Positions 41,643-53,200 of a stretch of 64,000 nucleotides of DNA are shown here, piece by piece. Below the pieces are notes generated by a model. That model was given only the letters and a program-made list of their open reading frames with translations. It had not been told where the DNA came from and searched no databases. Each line of letters begins with the position of its first letter. Position 1 is the first letter of the stretch. A program made the position numbers and the translations under genes. Source of the DNA: DAIQNV01 sp038748775 (GTDB lineage: Bacteria > Planctomycetota > Phycisphaerae > Phycisphaerales > UBA1924); the NCBI GenBank assembly GCA_038748775.1, contig JBCDIT010000009.1:1-64000 (forward strand), read 5' to 3'.

Positions 41643-44137
41643 TGTCCTTCGCGCGTTTGGCAAGGCTTTTGGCGTTGGTGCTCGTTTCGGCGCTGTCCTC
41701 TGCGGCGTGGGCGGGGCCCGACGGGTTCGAGGTGTCGAAGCTTGAGCTTCGGTACGCCAGCGGCCTGGGTTCCGATCTTCCGGCGCTTCGCGATCTCCTC
41801 TACGACGAGGTGGAGCTTGTCGAAGTTGAAGGCGTGCTTGAGGCGCCGGCGATGGGTTCGGTCGTGCGTCGATACAAGCTCTTCGAGTTGGCGTCGGGCG
41901 GCGTCGAGATGACGTCGTCGGCGCTCGACGCGGTGCTCTCGTCGATCGATCAATCGCTCGACGACCGTTGGGGTCTGGGGTTCGCTTCGCGGCCGGCGTC
42001 GGGCCAGTTCGCCCGGGTCGGGGACGCGTGGGTCGACCGCAGGCTCTTCGGTTCGCGGCTGACGATCGAGGTTTATGAGCTTCCCGAGCCGCTCGGGCTC
42101 TCGCGTCCGACTGTGCCCTTGGGGTCGAACGTTGTGCCTGCGGCTTCGGCGGCGCCGGTTGGTCCTCCGACGCCTCGGCTGGAGCCTTTCGAGACCGATG
42201 GACCGGGGTTTGAGGTCGAAGGCGTCGAGCTTTCGTATGTTCGTGAGCACCCGAAACACCCGGCTATCGAAGAGTTGCTCGCGACGCCGATCGCGTTGAC
42301 GCCGACGCCCGACGGGTGGGTCGCGCCGAGGGGGTATGGGCCGGTGGTGGTGCAGCCGATCGGTGCGATCGGGCGTGAGTCGCCGGCGGTCTTGCACGCG
42401 TCGGCGTTGGCGACAATCACGCGCTCTCTCGTCGAACGCCTGCGTGACTTGGGGCTGGTCGGGATGTTCGTTGAGCCCTCCCCGGACGCGATCGAGCAGA
42501 CCCGCACGGGGCTTGTCGACCGGAGGCCCGGTCAGACCGGGGCATTCCCGATCGACATCTATACGGCGATCGTGACGCGTATCGGCTCGAGTGCAACGGG
42601 TGATCGGATCGCGCTCGAGGAGCGTATCGACCACCCGTATCACAGGCGGATCCGGGAGCGGTCGCCGGTGCGCCCGTTCACGCTGGGGAGCAGGCCTTCT
42701 CCGCTGACGGATCCGCTGCAACGGGCGATCGATGCGGCGGCGGAAGAGGGGGAGGGGCCCGAAGCGGAGGCCGCGGCGGATCGCGAGATCGAGCTGGCGA
42801 GGTGGGACGAGGCGAACGCAGGGCGTCTTGACCTCTTGCGGGAAGACTCGCTGAACGCGTACGCGCAGCGGTTGAACCGCCACCCCGGGCGCCGTGTTGA
42901 CATCGCGATCGCGCCGGGTGAAGAACCGTTCGAGGCGGAGCTGCAGTACGTGGTTCAGGAGGACAAGCCCTGGACGCTGTTCACGCAGTTGAGCAACACC
43001 GGCACCGAGAGCACGAGCGAGTTCCGTCAGCGGATCGGGTTCATCCACACGCAGCTCACGAACGCGGATGACATTCTCAGTCTGGACTTCACGACGTCGG
43101 AGTTCAGTGACACAAACGCGTTCGTTGCGGCTTACGACCGCCCGCTCCTCGGGAGCGAGAAGGTCAGGTGGGTCGTGTCGGGCGGGTGGAATGAGTACAA
43201 CGCGTCGGACGTCGGTTCGGCGGGCGAGAGCTTCGAGGGTGAGAGCTGGTTCTGGAGCTTCGAGGTGGTGGGGAACATCTTCCAGCACGAGGAGCTGTTC
43301 GTCGACGCCTACGCCGGCGTTCGGTACCAGGACATCACGGTGACCGACTTGTCGCCGACATCGCCTGGCCCCGCTCAGGAAGCGATATTTCTTCCACGCG
43401 TTGGTCTGCGCATGAACCGGCTCGGGGCGTGGTCGTCGATCTCGGCGTTCACGCAATTCGAGTGGACCTGGAACGATGTCTCGGCGGCCGACTCTGACGG
43501 GCTCGAGGAACTGGGCCGGATCGACCCGGTGGACGAGTGGGTCGTGTTCTCGGGTGGGTTCAGCGGGAGTGTGTTCCTCGAGCCTTTGCTGAACAACCGC
43601 GCGTGGAACGATCCATCAACGCCTGAGAGTTCGACGCTCGCGCACGAGCTGGCGATCCGTTTCGCCGGCCAGTACGGGTTCAATCAGCGGCTGATCCCGA
43701 ACGCGGAGGGCGTCATCGGCGGTTTGTACACCGTTCGTGGTTACCCGGAAAGCGTCGCGGCGGGTGACTCGGTGTACACCGGCAGCATCGAGTACCGGTT
43801 CCACGTGCCCAGGGCGTTCGCGATCGAGCCTCAGCCGCGGACGGTTTTCGGACGCCCGTTCCGCGCGGCGCCGCAGCAGGTGTACGGGTCTCCGGACTGG
43901 AACCTGATGCTCAAGGGGTTCTTCGACTTCGGCCAGAGCTTCATCTCGCAGCCCCTCGGTTTCGAGCAGGAAGAAACCCTCGCGAGCGTTGGCGTGGGCC
44001 TCGAACTGCAGCTCTACCGGAATTTGAGTTTCCGGACCGACTGGGGATTCGTTCTGAGCGAGGTTGGGGACGAGACAAGCGGTGTGACCGAGCGCGGCGA
44101 CGAGCGTGTGCACCTTCTTTTCACGCTTGCGTTCTAG
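41639..44137 (+). CDS. Two-partner secretion transporter, Omp85/FhaC-like (TpsB)
   Basis: An 832-aa outer-membrane protein expected to export the giant exoprotein encoded next to it. Signal peptide LALVLVSALSSAAWA. Two similar N-terminal segments, ~28-145 and ~190-320, look like repeated POTRA-type domains (GFEVSKLELRYASG against GFEVEGVELSYVRE). A beta barrel fills ~420-832, with the Omp85 lid motif VRGYPESVAAGD near 698, FFDFGQSF near 759 and a final LLFTLAF ending in Phe. FhaC-type transporters are usually ~560 aa, so this one is enlarged at the N-terminus. Its ATG overlaps the stop of the TagF-like gene (ATGA), implying one transcript and coupled translation. Confidence 0.9.
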   Translation: MMSFARLARLLALVLVSALSSAAWAGPDGFEVSKLELRYASGLGSDLPALRDLLYDEVELVEVEGVLEAPAMGSVVRRYKLFELASGGVEMTSSALDAVLSSIDQSLDDRWGLGFASRPASGQFARVGDAWVDRRLFGSRLTIEVYELPEPLGLSRPTVPLGSNVVPAASAAPVGPPTPRLEPFETDGPGFEVEGVELSYVREHPKHPAIEELLATPIALTPTPDGWVAPRGYGPVVVQPIGAIGRESPAVLHASALATITRSLVERLRDLGLVGMFVEPSPDAIEQTRTGLVDRRPGQTGAFPIDIYTAIVTRIGSSATGDRIALEERIDHPYHRRIRERSPVRPFTLGSRPSPLTDPLQRAIDAAAEEGEGPEAEAAADREIELARWDEANAGRLDLLREDSLNAYAQRLNRHPGRRVDIAIAPGEEPFEAELQYVVQEDKPWTLFTQLSNTGTESTSEFRQRIGFIHTQLTNADDILSLDFTTSEFSDTNAFVAAYDRPLLGSEKVRWVVSGGWNEYNASDVGSAGESFEGESWFWSFEVVGNIFQHEELFVDAYAGVRYQDITVTDLSPTSPGPAQEAIFLPRVGLRMNRLGAWSSISAFTQFEWTWNDVSAADSDGLEELGRIDPVDEWVVFSGGFSGSVFLEPLLNNRAWNDPSTPESSTLAHELAIRFAGQYGFNQRLIPNAEGVIGGLYTVRGYPESVAAGDSVYTGSIEYRFHVPRAFAIEPQPRTVFGRPFRAAPQQVYGSPDWNLMLKGFFDFGQSFISQPLGFEQEETLASVGVGLELQLYRNLSFRTDWGFVLSEVGDETSGVTERGDERVHLLFTLAF

Positions 44138-44289
44138 CGGACGGAGGCGCGTGGTACATTGGGGGACCGGTTGCCGGGGTGGGTGGTCGGTTGTTTGCAG
44201 GGGCGGGTGGTGGTCGGGTCCGGGCTTGTCAACGCCCGGGTCGTCGGTAGTGGTTCTCAGACCTGAGTCGGCCGGGCCAGGAGTGATTC

Positions 44290-47200
44290 ATGCGACGTGG
44301 TGGGCAACGAGCGTTCGGTTCGGTCAAGACCTCGGGTCGTCGTGGCGTGCTGATCGCCGGGGCGGTCGTAGGGGCGGTCAGCCTTCCGGCGCTCGCCGGC
44401 CCGAAGGGCGAGAGCGTTGCTGCGGGACGGGCGACGTTCCAGCGTTCGGGCAATACGACGACGATCACGACGAGCCATAAGGCGATCATCGACTACTCGA
44501 GCTTCGACCTCGGAAAGAACGAGTCGGTCATTTTCGTTCAGCCGAACCAATCGAGCCGCGTGCTGAACCGGATCGAATCGGCGATGCCGACGATGATCGA
44601 TGGCGCGGTGACCGCCAACGGTTCGGTGTATTTCTCGAACCCGGCAGGCGTGATCTTCGGGCCCAACTCGGTTCTCAACGTTGGCAACCTCTTCGCGGCG
44701 GCAGGGCACATCAGCAACGAGGACTTCCTCGCGGGGCGGAACCGTTTCACCGACGTTCAGGGCGAGGTGATCAACTACGGGACGATTAGCGCCCGTGAGC
44801 AGATCGCGCTGATCGGTCGGCGCGTCGCGAACTTCGGAACGCTTGTCGCGCCGGAGGGGATGATCACCCTGGCGGCCGACGACGGTGTGCTGATCGGCCG
44901 TCGGGGCGGGCACGTCTACGCGAAGCTGACCGGCGAGAGCTTCTCGGAGGCGACCGGGTCGGTCGAGAACCACGGCGTGATCGATGCCGGCGAGGGGCAG
45001 ATCCAACTGGGCGTGGGAGACCATTTCGCGCTCGCGCTCGGCGCCGAGTCGAAGCTGACCGCTGGGCGGGTGCTTGTTGAGGGCGGGGAAGGGAGCCGCG
45101 TGAACGTCGGCGGCTCGATCGACGCCTCGAGCGGTGCGAACGGCGGTGTTGTCGAGGTGACGGGGGGCAGCGTTGCGCTTCGTGGCGCGGCGATCGACGC
45201 ATCGGGTCGCGCGGCGAATGGGTCTGGCGGCGCGGTGCGTATCGGCGGTGATATCCAGGGTAAGGGCGCGCTTGCGAACGCCGACGTCACGGCTATCGAC
45301 GCGGCGAGCACGATCGACGTGAACGCCCGTGGCAGCGGGGACGCCGGCGTCGCGGTCGTCTGGTCGGATGGACAGACGCTCTTTCAGGGCTCGATCGAGG
45401 GCCGCGCGGAATCGGGCGACGGTGCGTTCGTCGAAGTTTCGGGCAAGCAATGGCTCGGTTTCGAAGGGGCGGTCGATGTTTCGAGCGTGTTGGGCCAGCG
45501 CGGGGCGCTGCTGCTCGATCCGAAGAACATCCTGATCACGTCGGCTTCGAGCGGCGTCGAGGCGGAGGTCAGCGCGATCACCAGCGTCGATGACTTCCTC
45601 GACGCGAACATCCTGGGCGGCAACGACGGCAACGTTCTCGTTGACGACGCTCTGACCAGCAACATCACCGACGCGCAGCTCGTCACGCTACTTTCGACGG
45701 GTGACGTGATCTTGCTGGCGGAGAACGACATCTTGTTCGGCGGGAACGCGGCGGTCGACATCACGTCGGCCTCGGGCTTCTCGCTCGACCTGCGCGCGCT
45801 GCGTTCGATCACCGATAACAGCACGGCGCAGACGTCGGCGGTGAACATCGATCTGACGGGTGATTTCATCGCGAGGGCGAACTACGCGCCGTCTTCGAGC
45901 GAGTTGGCGCGGGTCTCGAATCGCGACGCCGGCGACGCGGTGATCTCGCTCTCGAACACGACGATCACAGCGGACAACGTGGCGCTGCAGATCGGTGCCG
46001 GATGGGACGGCGCACGCTCGGGTGGAGACATTCTGCTCCCGACCATCAACGCGACCGGGACGGTGCTGGCCCAGACGATCGCGACGCGGGCGGAGAGCGG
46101 AGATGGCTCGATCGTGGGGACGAACGCGGTCTCCGGCGCGCGGGTGGTGTACGAAGTCGGCGGCGGGCTGGGCGGTTCGATCGGTGCCGATGGTTCACCG
46201 GTGAGCCTCGATCCGACACTGGTGTCGCTGGAGGCGAGCGGGGGCGTGTACGCCCGATTCACGGGCGCCGCTTCGACGGTTTCGCTTTCGCAAGACTCGG
46301 ATGTTTCGTTTGCAGGAATGACCCTGACCGGTGGCTTCGTGACCGGCATCGATGCCGGTTCGTCGATGGTCGCGATCTCGTCGCCGCTCGATCTTGAAAT
46401 CGGGGACGACGACGCCGGGCTCACCGGGCTGAGCTTCGACGACAGCGAACTGGCGTTGATGACCTTCGGCGGGATCTCGTTCGCTTCGGATGGAGACCTC
46501 GCGCTCAACGACGATACCGATGACGTCACGGACGTGTTCAGCCGGTTCGGCGGCGTTTCGCTGGATCTCGTAGGCGGGGACGTCTCGATTGTCGGCGAGG
46601 CGACGGCCGGTACGGCTCTCGCGGTGTCGTCGCTCGGCGTTACGGCTTCGACTTCGATCGACCTTTCGACGCTGAACGTGGGTGTCGGCTCGGTCGGTGC
46701 GGCGCTGTCGTTCACGACACCCGAAGCCATCGGGCTTGTGAGCGGGGCGGGTACGTTCACGCTCGACACGGCGATGCTCGGGACCTTTACCTTTGATTCG
46801 CTTTCGGTGACGTCGACGGGCGACGCGGTCGACCTGACGGTGAACTCTGCGTTCACCGGATTCGACTCGCGGGCGCTCGACGTGACGGGCACCTCGGTAT
46901 CGGTGAGCCTCGCGGACGGCGTGCTGCTCGCGACGAACGCGGCATCGCTGACGGCGACATCGGGCGCGATCACGCTCGCGTTCCCCGACGGCGGCGGCGG
47001 CGGCACCGGGTTCTTGGGTGGGGCCGGCGGGACGCTGTCGTTCGATGTTCAGGGCGAGGCGCTGCTGGGTGACGTGGTCGCCGGGGGCGGCGAGTCGCTC
47101 GTGATCGATCGCGCCGTGTTGGAATCGAACCTCGATGGTTCGATCGCGGTGACGAGCTTGGGCGACGTGTCGCTCGTCGATCTCGCCGACGGGTTCGGGT

Positions 47201-50200
47201 ATCTCGCCGGCGATAGCTTGCTGCTCTCTGGGGCGAACGTCTCGATCGCCGGTGTCGTGTCCAATACGCTCCCGGTTCTCGACCTCGTGCTCGTTGGGAG
47301 CGCGTCGGTGTCGCTCTCTCCGCTCGCAGGGGTCGGTTCGGACACCGATGCGGGGACGGTTTCGATCACCTCTGCCGAGTCGATCGGGTTGTTCGACGGT
47401 GCGGGTGATCTGCTGTTTGACGGCGGCGATCTCGGGAGTTGGAGCTTCCAGGATTGGTCGTTTACCTCGACCGGCGGCGCGATCGATGCGACCGACGCGG
47501 ATGGTGACGGCGCCGCGTTCGATGTCTTCAACGCGGGCACCGATGCGGGTGCCTTGTCGCTTCGCGGTACGTCTGTGACGCTCGGGACCGACGATTCGAA
47601 CATCACGCTTCGCTCGCTCTCGCTGGCCGCGACGTCGGGTGGCATCACGCTGAACGGCCTCGGCGCTTCTGCGATCTTGCTTGATGACGGTGGTGCGGTC
47701 GGCGCCGGTGCCGTCTTGTCGTTTGAGACGCCCGAAACGATCGAGTTGGGTGGTGTGAGCGGGACTGGGAACTTCGAACTCGCGTCGACGCTGGTCGATG
47801 GCTGGACGTTCGAGCGACTCGATCTGACCTCGACGAGCGGATCGGTGCAGATCGATGGCGCTGGGAATACGCTCTTCACCGATTTGGCTGGGCTTGAGCT
47901 GTCCGCCGTCGCGAGCGGCTCGGTGAGCGTGATCGGGAGCGGCGTCGATGCGGTCGGCCTCGGGTTGGCTTCGTTCGATGGCGGCGCCGGTGTCGTCTGG
48001 TCGAATCTCGGCTCGGTCGACCTGGGCACCGACTGGATCGTGCGAGGCGGGCTGAGCGTTGAGGGCACGACAACGGTCTTGTCCGACGGCGACGTCTTCG
48101 GCGGGGTGGCTGTGACCAGCGGGAACACGCTGACGATCGATACCGGCGTGACGTTCGACGTCCAGGCCGATACGGACGGCGTCGCCCGGGTCACGCTGTC
48201 CGGCGGGCAACTCGAGGTCAACGGGACCATGCGGGCGGTGAGCGCAGACGAACTGATCCTCGCGGCCGATGCTCTTGCCGGCCTCGAGTGGTTCGGCACC
48301 GGGGGCGTCAACGCGAACAACGCCATCGTGTCGTTCGGCACCGTCGGCGGGCTTCGCTTGGGCGGGACGTCGTCGACGGCAGACGTCGACGTAACCGAGT
48401 CGTTCGTTGATGGGCTCACCGGGTTCACCGGGCTCGGGTTCCGCGGGGCATCGATCGACTCGAACGGGTCGAGCGTGTACTACGCCGGCCTGACGTCGAA
48501 CGAACTGGGCGGTGACGGCCCCATGCTTTCCTTCATCGCCGACGGGGTGGTCAGCTTCGACGCCGACGCGGCGACCACCGTTGGGACCGGCGCCTCGAGT
48601 CTGTTGATCGACGCAGGGGGCAACCTGGGCGACGGGACGCTTGCTGCGCTCGCCTTCGGCACGAACATCTCGGGGCTGACCTCGCTCAACGGCTCACGTC
48701 TTGCGGGCGTGAGCGTGACGACGAACGCGTCGGCCGGTTTCACGATCGCAAACGACGCCTCGCTTGTGCTGGGCGCCGGCGTACTTTCGACAACCGATGG
48801 AGGCGGCGGGGCCGCGGCGTTGACGGTGGATGGTTTGCGGATCGGCGCCCTCGACGGCGGCGTCGAGCTTTCTACCGGCGACCTCACAGTGAACACCGAT
48901 CTGTCGTCGGTCTATGGGATCGACGCGCTCGATCCGACACTTTCGCTGACGGCGACGGATATCGCGCTCGCCGGCGGTGCGACGCTGAGCACCGGGGCGG
49001 GGCTCCTTTCGATCATTGACGGCGCGGACGCGTCGATCACGATCGGGGCTGGCTCGGGAACCGATGTCGAGATCAGCGCCGACGAGTTCAGTCGGATCAC
49101 CTTTGGGTCGCTGGCGCTCACGTCCGACGTGATCGAGATCGTGAACGACAACACGGCCGACGCGGACATCGTGTTCGGTGCGCTCGCCGGCGGCGACCTG
49201 ACCCTGAATGGCACGACCTCGGTGACGCTGACCGGAGACGCGAACGGCGTCAACGGAGGCGTCCTGAGCGTCAACGAGTTCGTTGTTTCCGGTGCAGACC
49301 TGTTCATCGACGGCGCGATGACCTCGATCACGGCGGCGACGAGTTCACTGACGCTGGGCAATTCGGTCGACTTGACCGGGGTGAGTTCAGCGGGCATCAC
49401 GCTCGATTTCGGCTCGTCGGTCTTCGATGCCCCGGTGCTGGACGCGACTGGCCTGAGCCTGACGCTGCTCGGAACGGTTGCCCAGGTGTCGGACGTTGTG
49501 CTGACCGCAGAAGCGATCACGCTCGGGGCTGCTCTAAACCTCCAAGGCACCCAAGCGCTCGAATTGGTCATCGGTTCCTACACGCGTCTGGCGCCCGGGC
49601 AGATCACGAACTACGCGGACCTCGTGTTTGATGCCGGATCGAGCGACCTTTTCATCGGAGAGGCGACGGGTATCGGCCTCACCATCAGTACCGCCAACCT
49701 CGCCAACTTTGCGCCGGCGGCGGGCGGAACGCTTCGCTTCCAGACCGACGGGACCGCAACGTTCGAAGCCGACGCGTTGGGCCTCGTCGACGGGCGTTTG
49801 GCGAACCTCGCCGCGGTGACCGGCTCCGACGGTGTGGGCAACGCCGGTCTCATCGTGTGGGACGGCGGTACGCTCGACGCGCAGCTCGGTGGTTCGCCGG
49901 CCCGTCCACAGCCGGACCCGGTGGCGTTCACGTTCGACACCGATCGTTTGCTCGCGTCCCGCTTCGACGCGTTTGAGATTCGGAGCGACGCCCGCGTTTC
50001 GCTGATCGAGGATGACGCGGCACCCGGTTTCCTCGCCGGGCTCAACGGTCTGGTCACGGTGTTCGCCGACACGCTGACGGTTGACGCACGCACCTTGGAT
50101 ATCGACGTCGCCGGTACGGTCGGCGCGGTCCAGTTGGCTGAGTCGATGCTCACCAACGTGACCAACACGATCGAGCTGCTGACAGACGGCTCGGTGGTGC

Positions 50201-53200
50201 TCAACTCCGGAGCGGGGGCGTTCGACTACCTGTCGGGCCGAGTCCTGACGGTCGATGCTTCGGCGCTCGAGGCGTCGGGCGCGGCCGGTGCGACGGGGGT
50301 GACGTTCCAGGGAACGGGGCTGATCGCGGCAGACTCTGTCGACCTCGCGACCGACGCAGGCACGATCTCGTTCGGTGCCGGTGTCACCGGGCTCACGGCG
50401 GCCAACACGAGCTCGCTCGTTTCGGGCAACCCGATCGAGCACAACGGTTCGTTCGCGTACACCGGTGACTTTGATATCACCGGCGACCTCGATGCCGGCG
50501 GGTTGACGCTCTCGTTCAACAGCGGGACCGCGACGCTCAACGCTGTTGGTGATGGGCTCTTCACGATCGACGCGGACACGGTTGGTCTCGTCGGTGCGAC
50601 GGTCGTCTCGGGTGTCGACGATGGTCTCGCGCTGAACCTGACCGGGCAGCTCGAGATCGACGGCGCCTCCTCGTTGTCGACCACAACGACGAACGAGCGG
50701 ATCACCATCGTCAGCGTCGGCGGGCTCAGCATCACCGTCGGCGACGTGAGCGGCGGGACCGGCCTGCTCATCGATACGGATGAGTTCGCACTCATCGACC
50801 TCGCAAGTCGCGAGCTGTCGCTTGAGACCACGGGGACCGTCGAGCTTATCGAAGACGGCGTGACCCCCTTCCTCGACACGCTGCCGGCCGGGCTCTTTGT
50901 CACGGCGGACGGGTTGCTTGTCGATGCGCGCGCACGCTCGCTGGGGTTCAACGGCGCAGCGGGCGACGTCCAGTTTGGCTCGGGCCAGCTCGGGCAGTTC
51001 ACGCTCTCGACGGCTTTCACGGCTCTCACGGACGGCGCGATCACGCTGAACGCGGGAACCAACTTCGACTATCTCGCGGGCTTGGATATCACGCTCGGTG
51101 CCTCGGCGGCTTCGGGTGCGGGCAACGCTGGGGCCGCAACGATCACGTTCGCCGGTAACTCGACGCCCCTCGCGGTGAACGCGTTCAGCGCCGCGGCGGT
51201 TGGCGACGTGAGCTTTGGCACGCTCTCGGGGGTGACCTCGAGCGGCGGCGGTCAGGTGACAAGCGACGCCGGGACGATTGTTCACGGCGGGTCGTTCGTG
51301 TACGACGGGGACTTCACGCTTTCTGATGCTCTCGACGCGACGGGGTTCACGCTGACGTTCCAGGGGGGCACGACGACGCTCGACTCGGCCGGTAACGGAA
51401 CGGGCGTGGTCACGGCTGACAGCGTCGTGATTGCTTCCGACGGTGTTCTTTCCGCCGGAGCGGCCGACGGGGTCCGTCTCGCTCTGAGTAGTGATCTCAC
51501 GCTCGACGGTTCGCTCACGACCACGGATGCCGGCGAGACGATCACGATCGAGGAAACCGCGGGCGGTGCCATCCGCGTCGGTGATGCTACGGGCGCGAGC
51601 GGGCTTGCGATCGACGATGTCGAGTTTGCCAACATCGACCAGAGCGGCGGGCGGGTCCTGGAACTGATCGGTTCGTCGGTCGAGTTTGCCGAGAACGCGT
51701 CCTTGACCTTCCTCGACACGCTCCCGGGCACGATGAGCGTGGTCGCCCCCTCGGTGTCGTTCGACGCGAGGAACCGCAGCGTTGAGTTGGGTGGGGACGG
51801 ATTGAGCGGGGGCTTCGATCTGACCGAGGCGCTGTTGGGCCAGATCGTGGGCCTCGCCGATCTGACGGTGCTGTCGGATGCGTCGGTCGACTTCTCGACC
51901 GACGGAGGGAGCTACGCGTACCTCAACGGGCTCGGTTTGGCGGTCGCTGGGTCGGACATCAGCGGTGCGGGCAACGCCGGCGCCGGCGCGATCGACTTCG
52001 ACGGCGCCGGGGCGTTGATCGTGGACTCGGTCGACCTCGTCAGCGACTTCACGGTGACCTTCGGGTCAGGCGTTACCAGCCTGGTGAGCTCGAACGCGAG
52101 CTCCATCGCTTCGGCCGACAGCACCATCATCCACGAGGGCGACTTCGGATACGCCGGTGACTTCGATCTTTTCGGCACCGTCGATGCGAGCGGGTTCACG
52201 CTGAGCTTCGCCGGCGGGACGACCACGCTCGCCCCGGAGGGTGGCGCCGCCGGCACCACGACGCTGCGGGCCGACACGCTGAACGTTCTTGTGGGCGCAG
52301 AGCTCACGACGCCCGGGACTTCGAACAGCCTCGAGATTGAACTTTCCGGTCAGCTCGCGATCGATCCTGGCGCTGTCGGCATCACGGTCTTCAACGGCGC
52401 CACGTTCCGTCTTGTGTCGACGAACGCTGGCGGCATCGATCTGGGCGATCCCGGATCGTCCGATGGTCTGTTGATCGACTCGGCCGAGCTGACGCTGCTG
52501 AACATCGCGGGCGCGACGTTCGAGCTGCAGACCGCAGGGGACGTCAGCATCGACGACAGCAACAACAGCGCTTCGACGCTGTTCGCGTCGGTCGCAAACG
52601 CGAAGATCGGTCTCCCCGGAGACACCGTCTCCGCGATCGTGGTCGGTGATGCCGCCTTGACCGACGGACAGGTAAACTTTGGCTCGGCTTCTTTCCACAC
52701 GTCGGGCGGCGTGACGTTTGATTCGACGCTGACCAACGTCACGTTCGGCGCCGATAGCGTGCTCGGGGCGTCCACGATCGCGTTCGATGCCGACGTGGCA
52801 GCGTTGTTCGGCGACAACGCCGACTTCCAGACCGACAGCCTTTCGTTCAACGGGTTGTCCGGCACGTTCACGACCGGATTGAACACTACAGTCGGTACCG
52901 GGGATCCGGAAGAGGCGGTCGTCATCGATGGTTCGGCCATCGGCTTCCAGGGCAGCGGGTTCTCGGTGGCGGGTCAGGATCTCACGATCGAAGCGAACAC
53001 GGTTGACGTGAGCGCCGGCGTGTCCACCGACCAGCTTCTCACCTTTGACTTCCTCGGAGGCGATCTCGGGCTCTTCGGCGGGAGCGGCGCGGTTGTGCTC
53101 GACGAGACCGAACTCGGGTTCCTGAGCTTCTCTTTCGTCGACTTCATCGCAAGCGGGCTCGACGTCTCGGGCACCGATGCTCAACTCGACCCGTTCTTCC

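Noticed and set aside
41243..43456. 737-codon minus-strand frame opposite tpsB
   Set aside because: Arg/Pro/Val-rich antisense frame spanning the end of one real gene and most of another.
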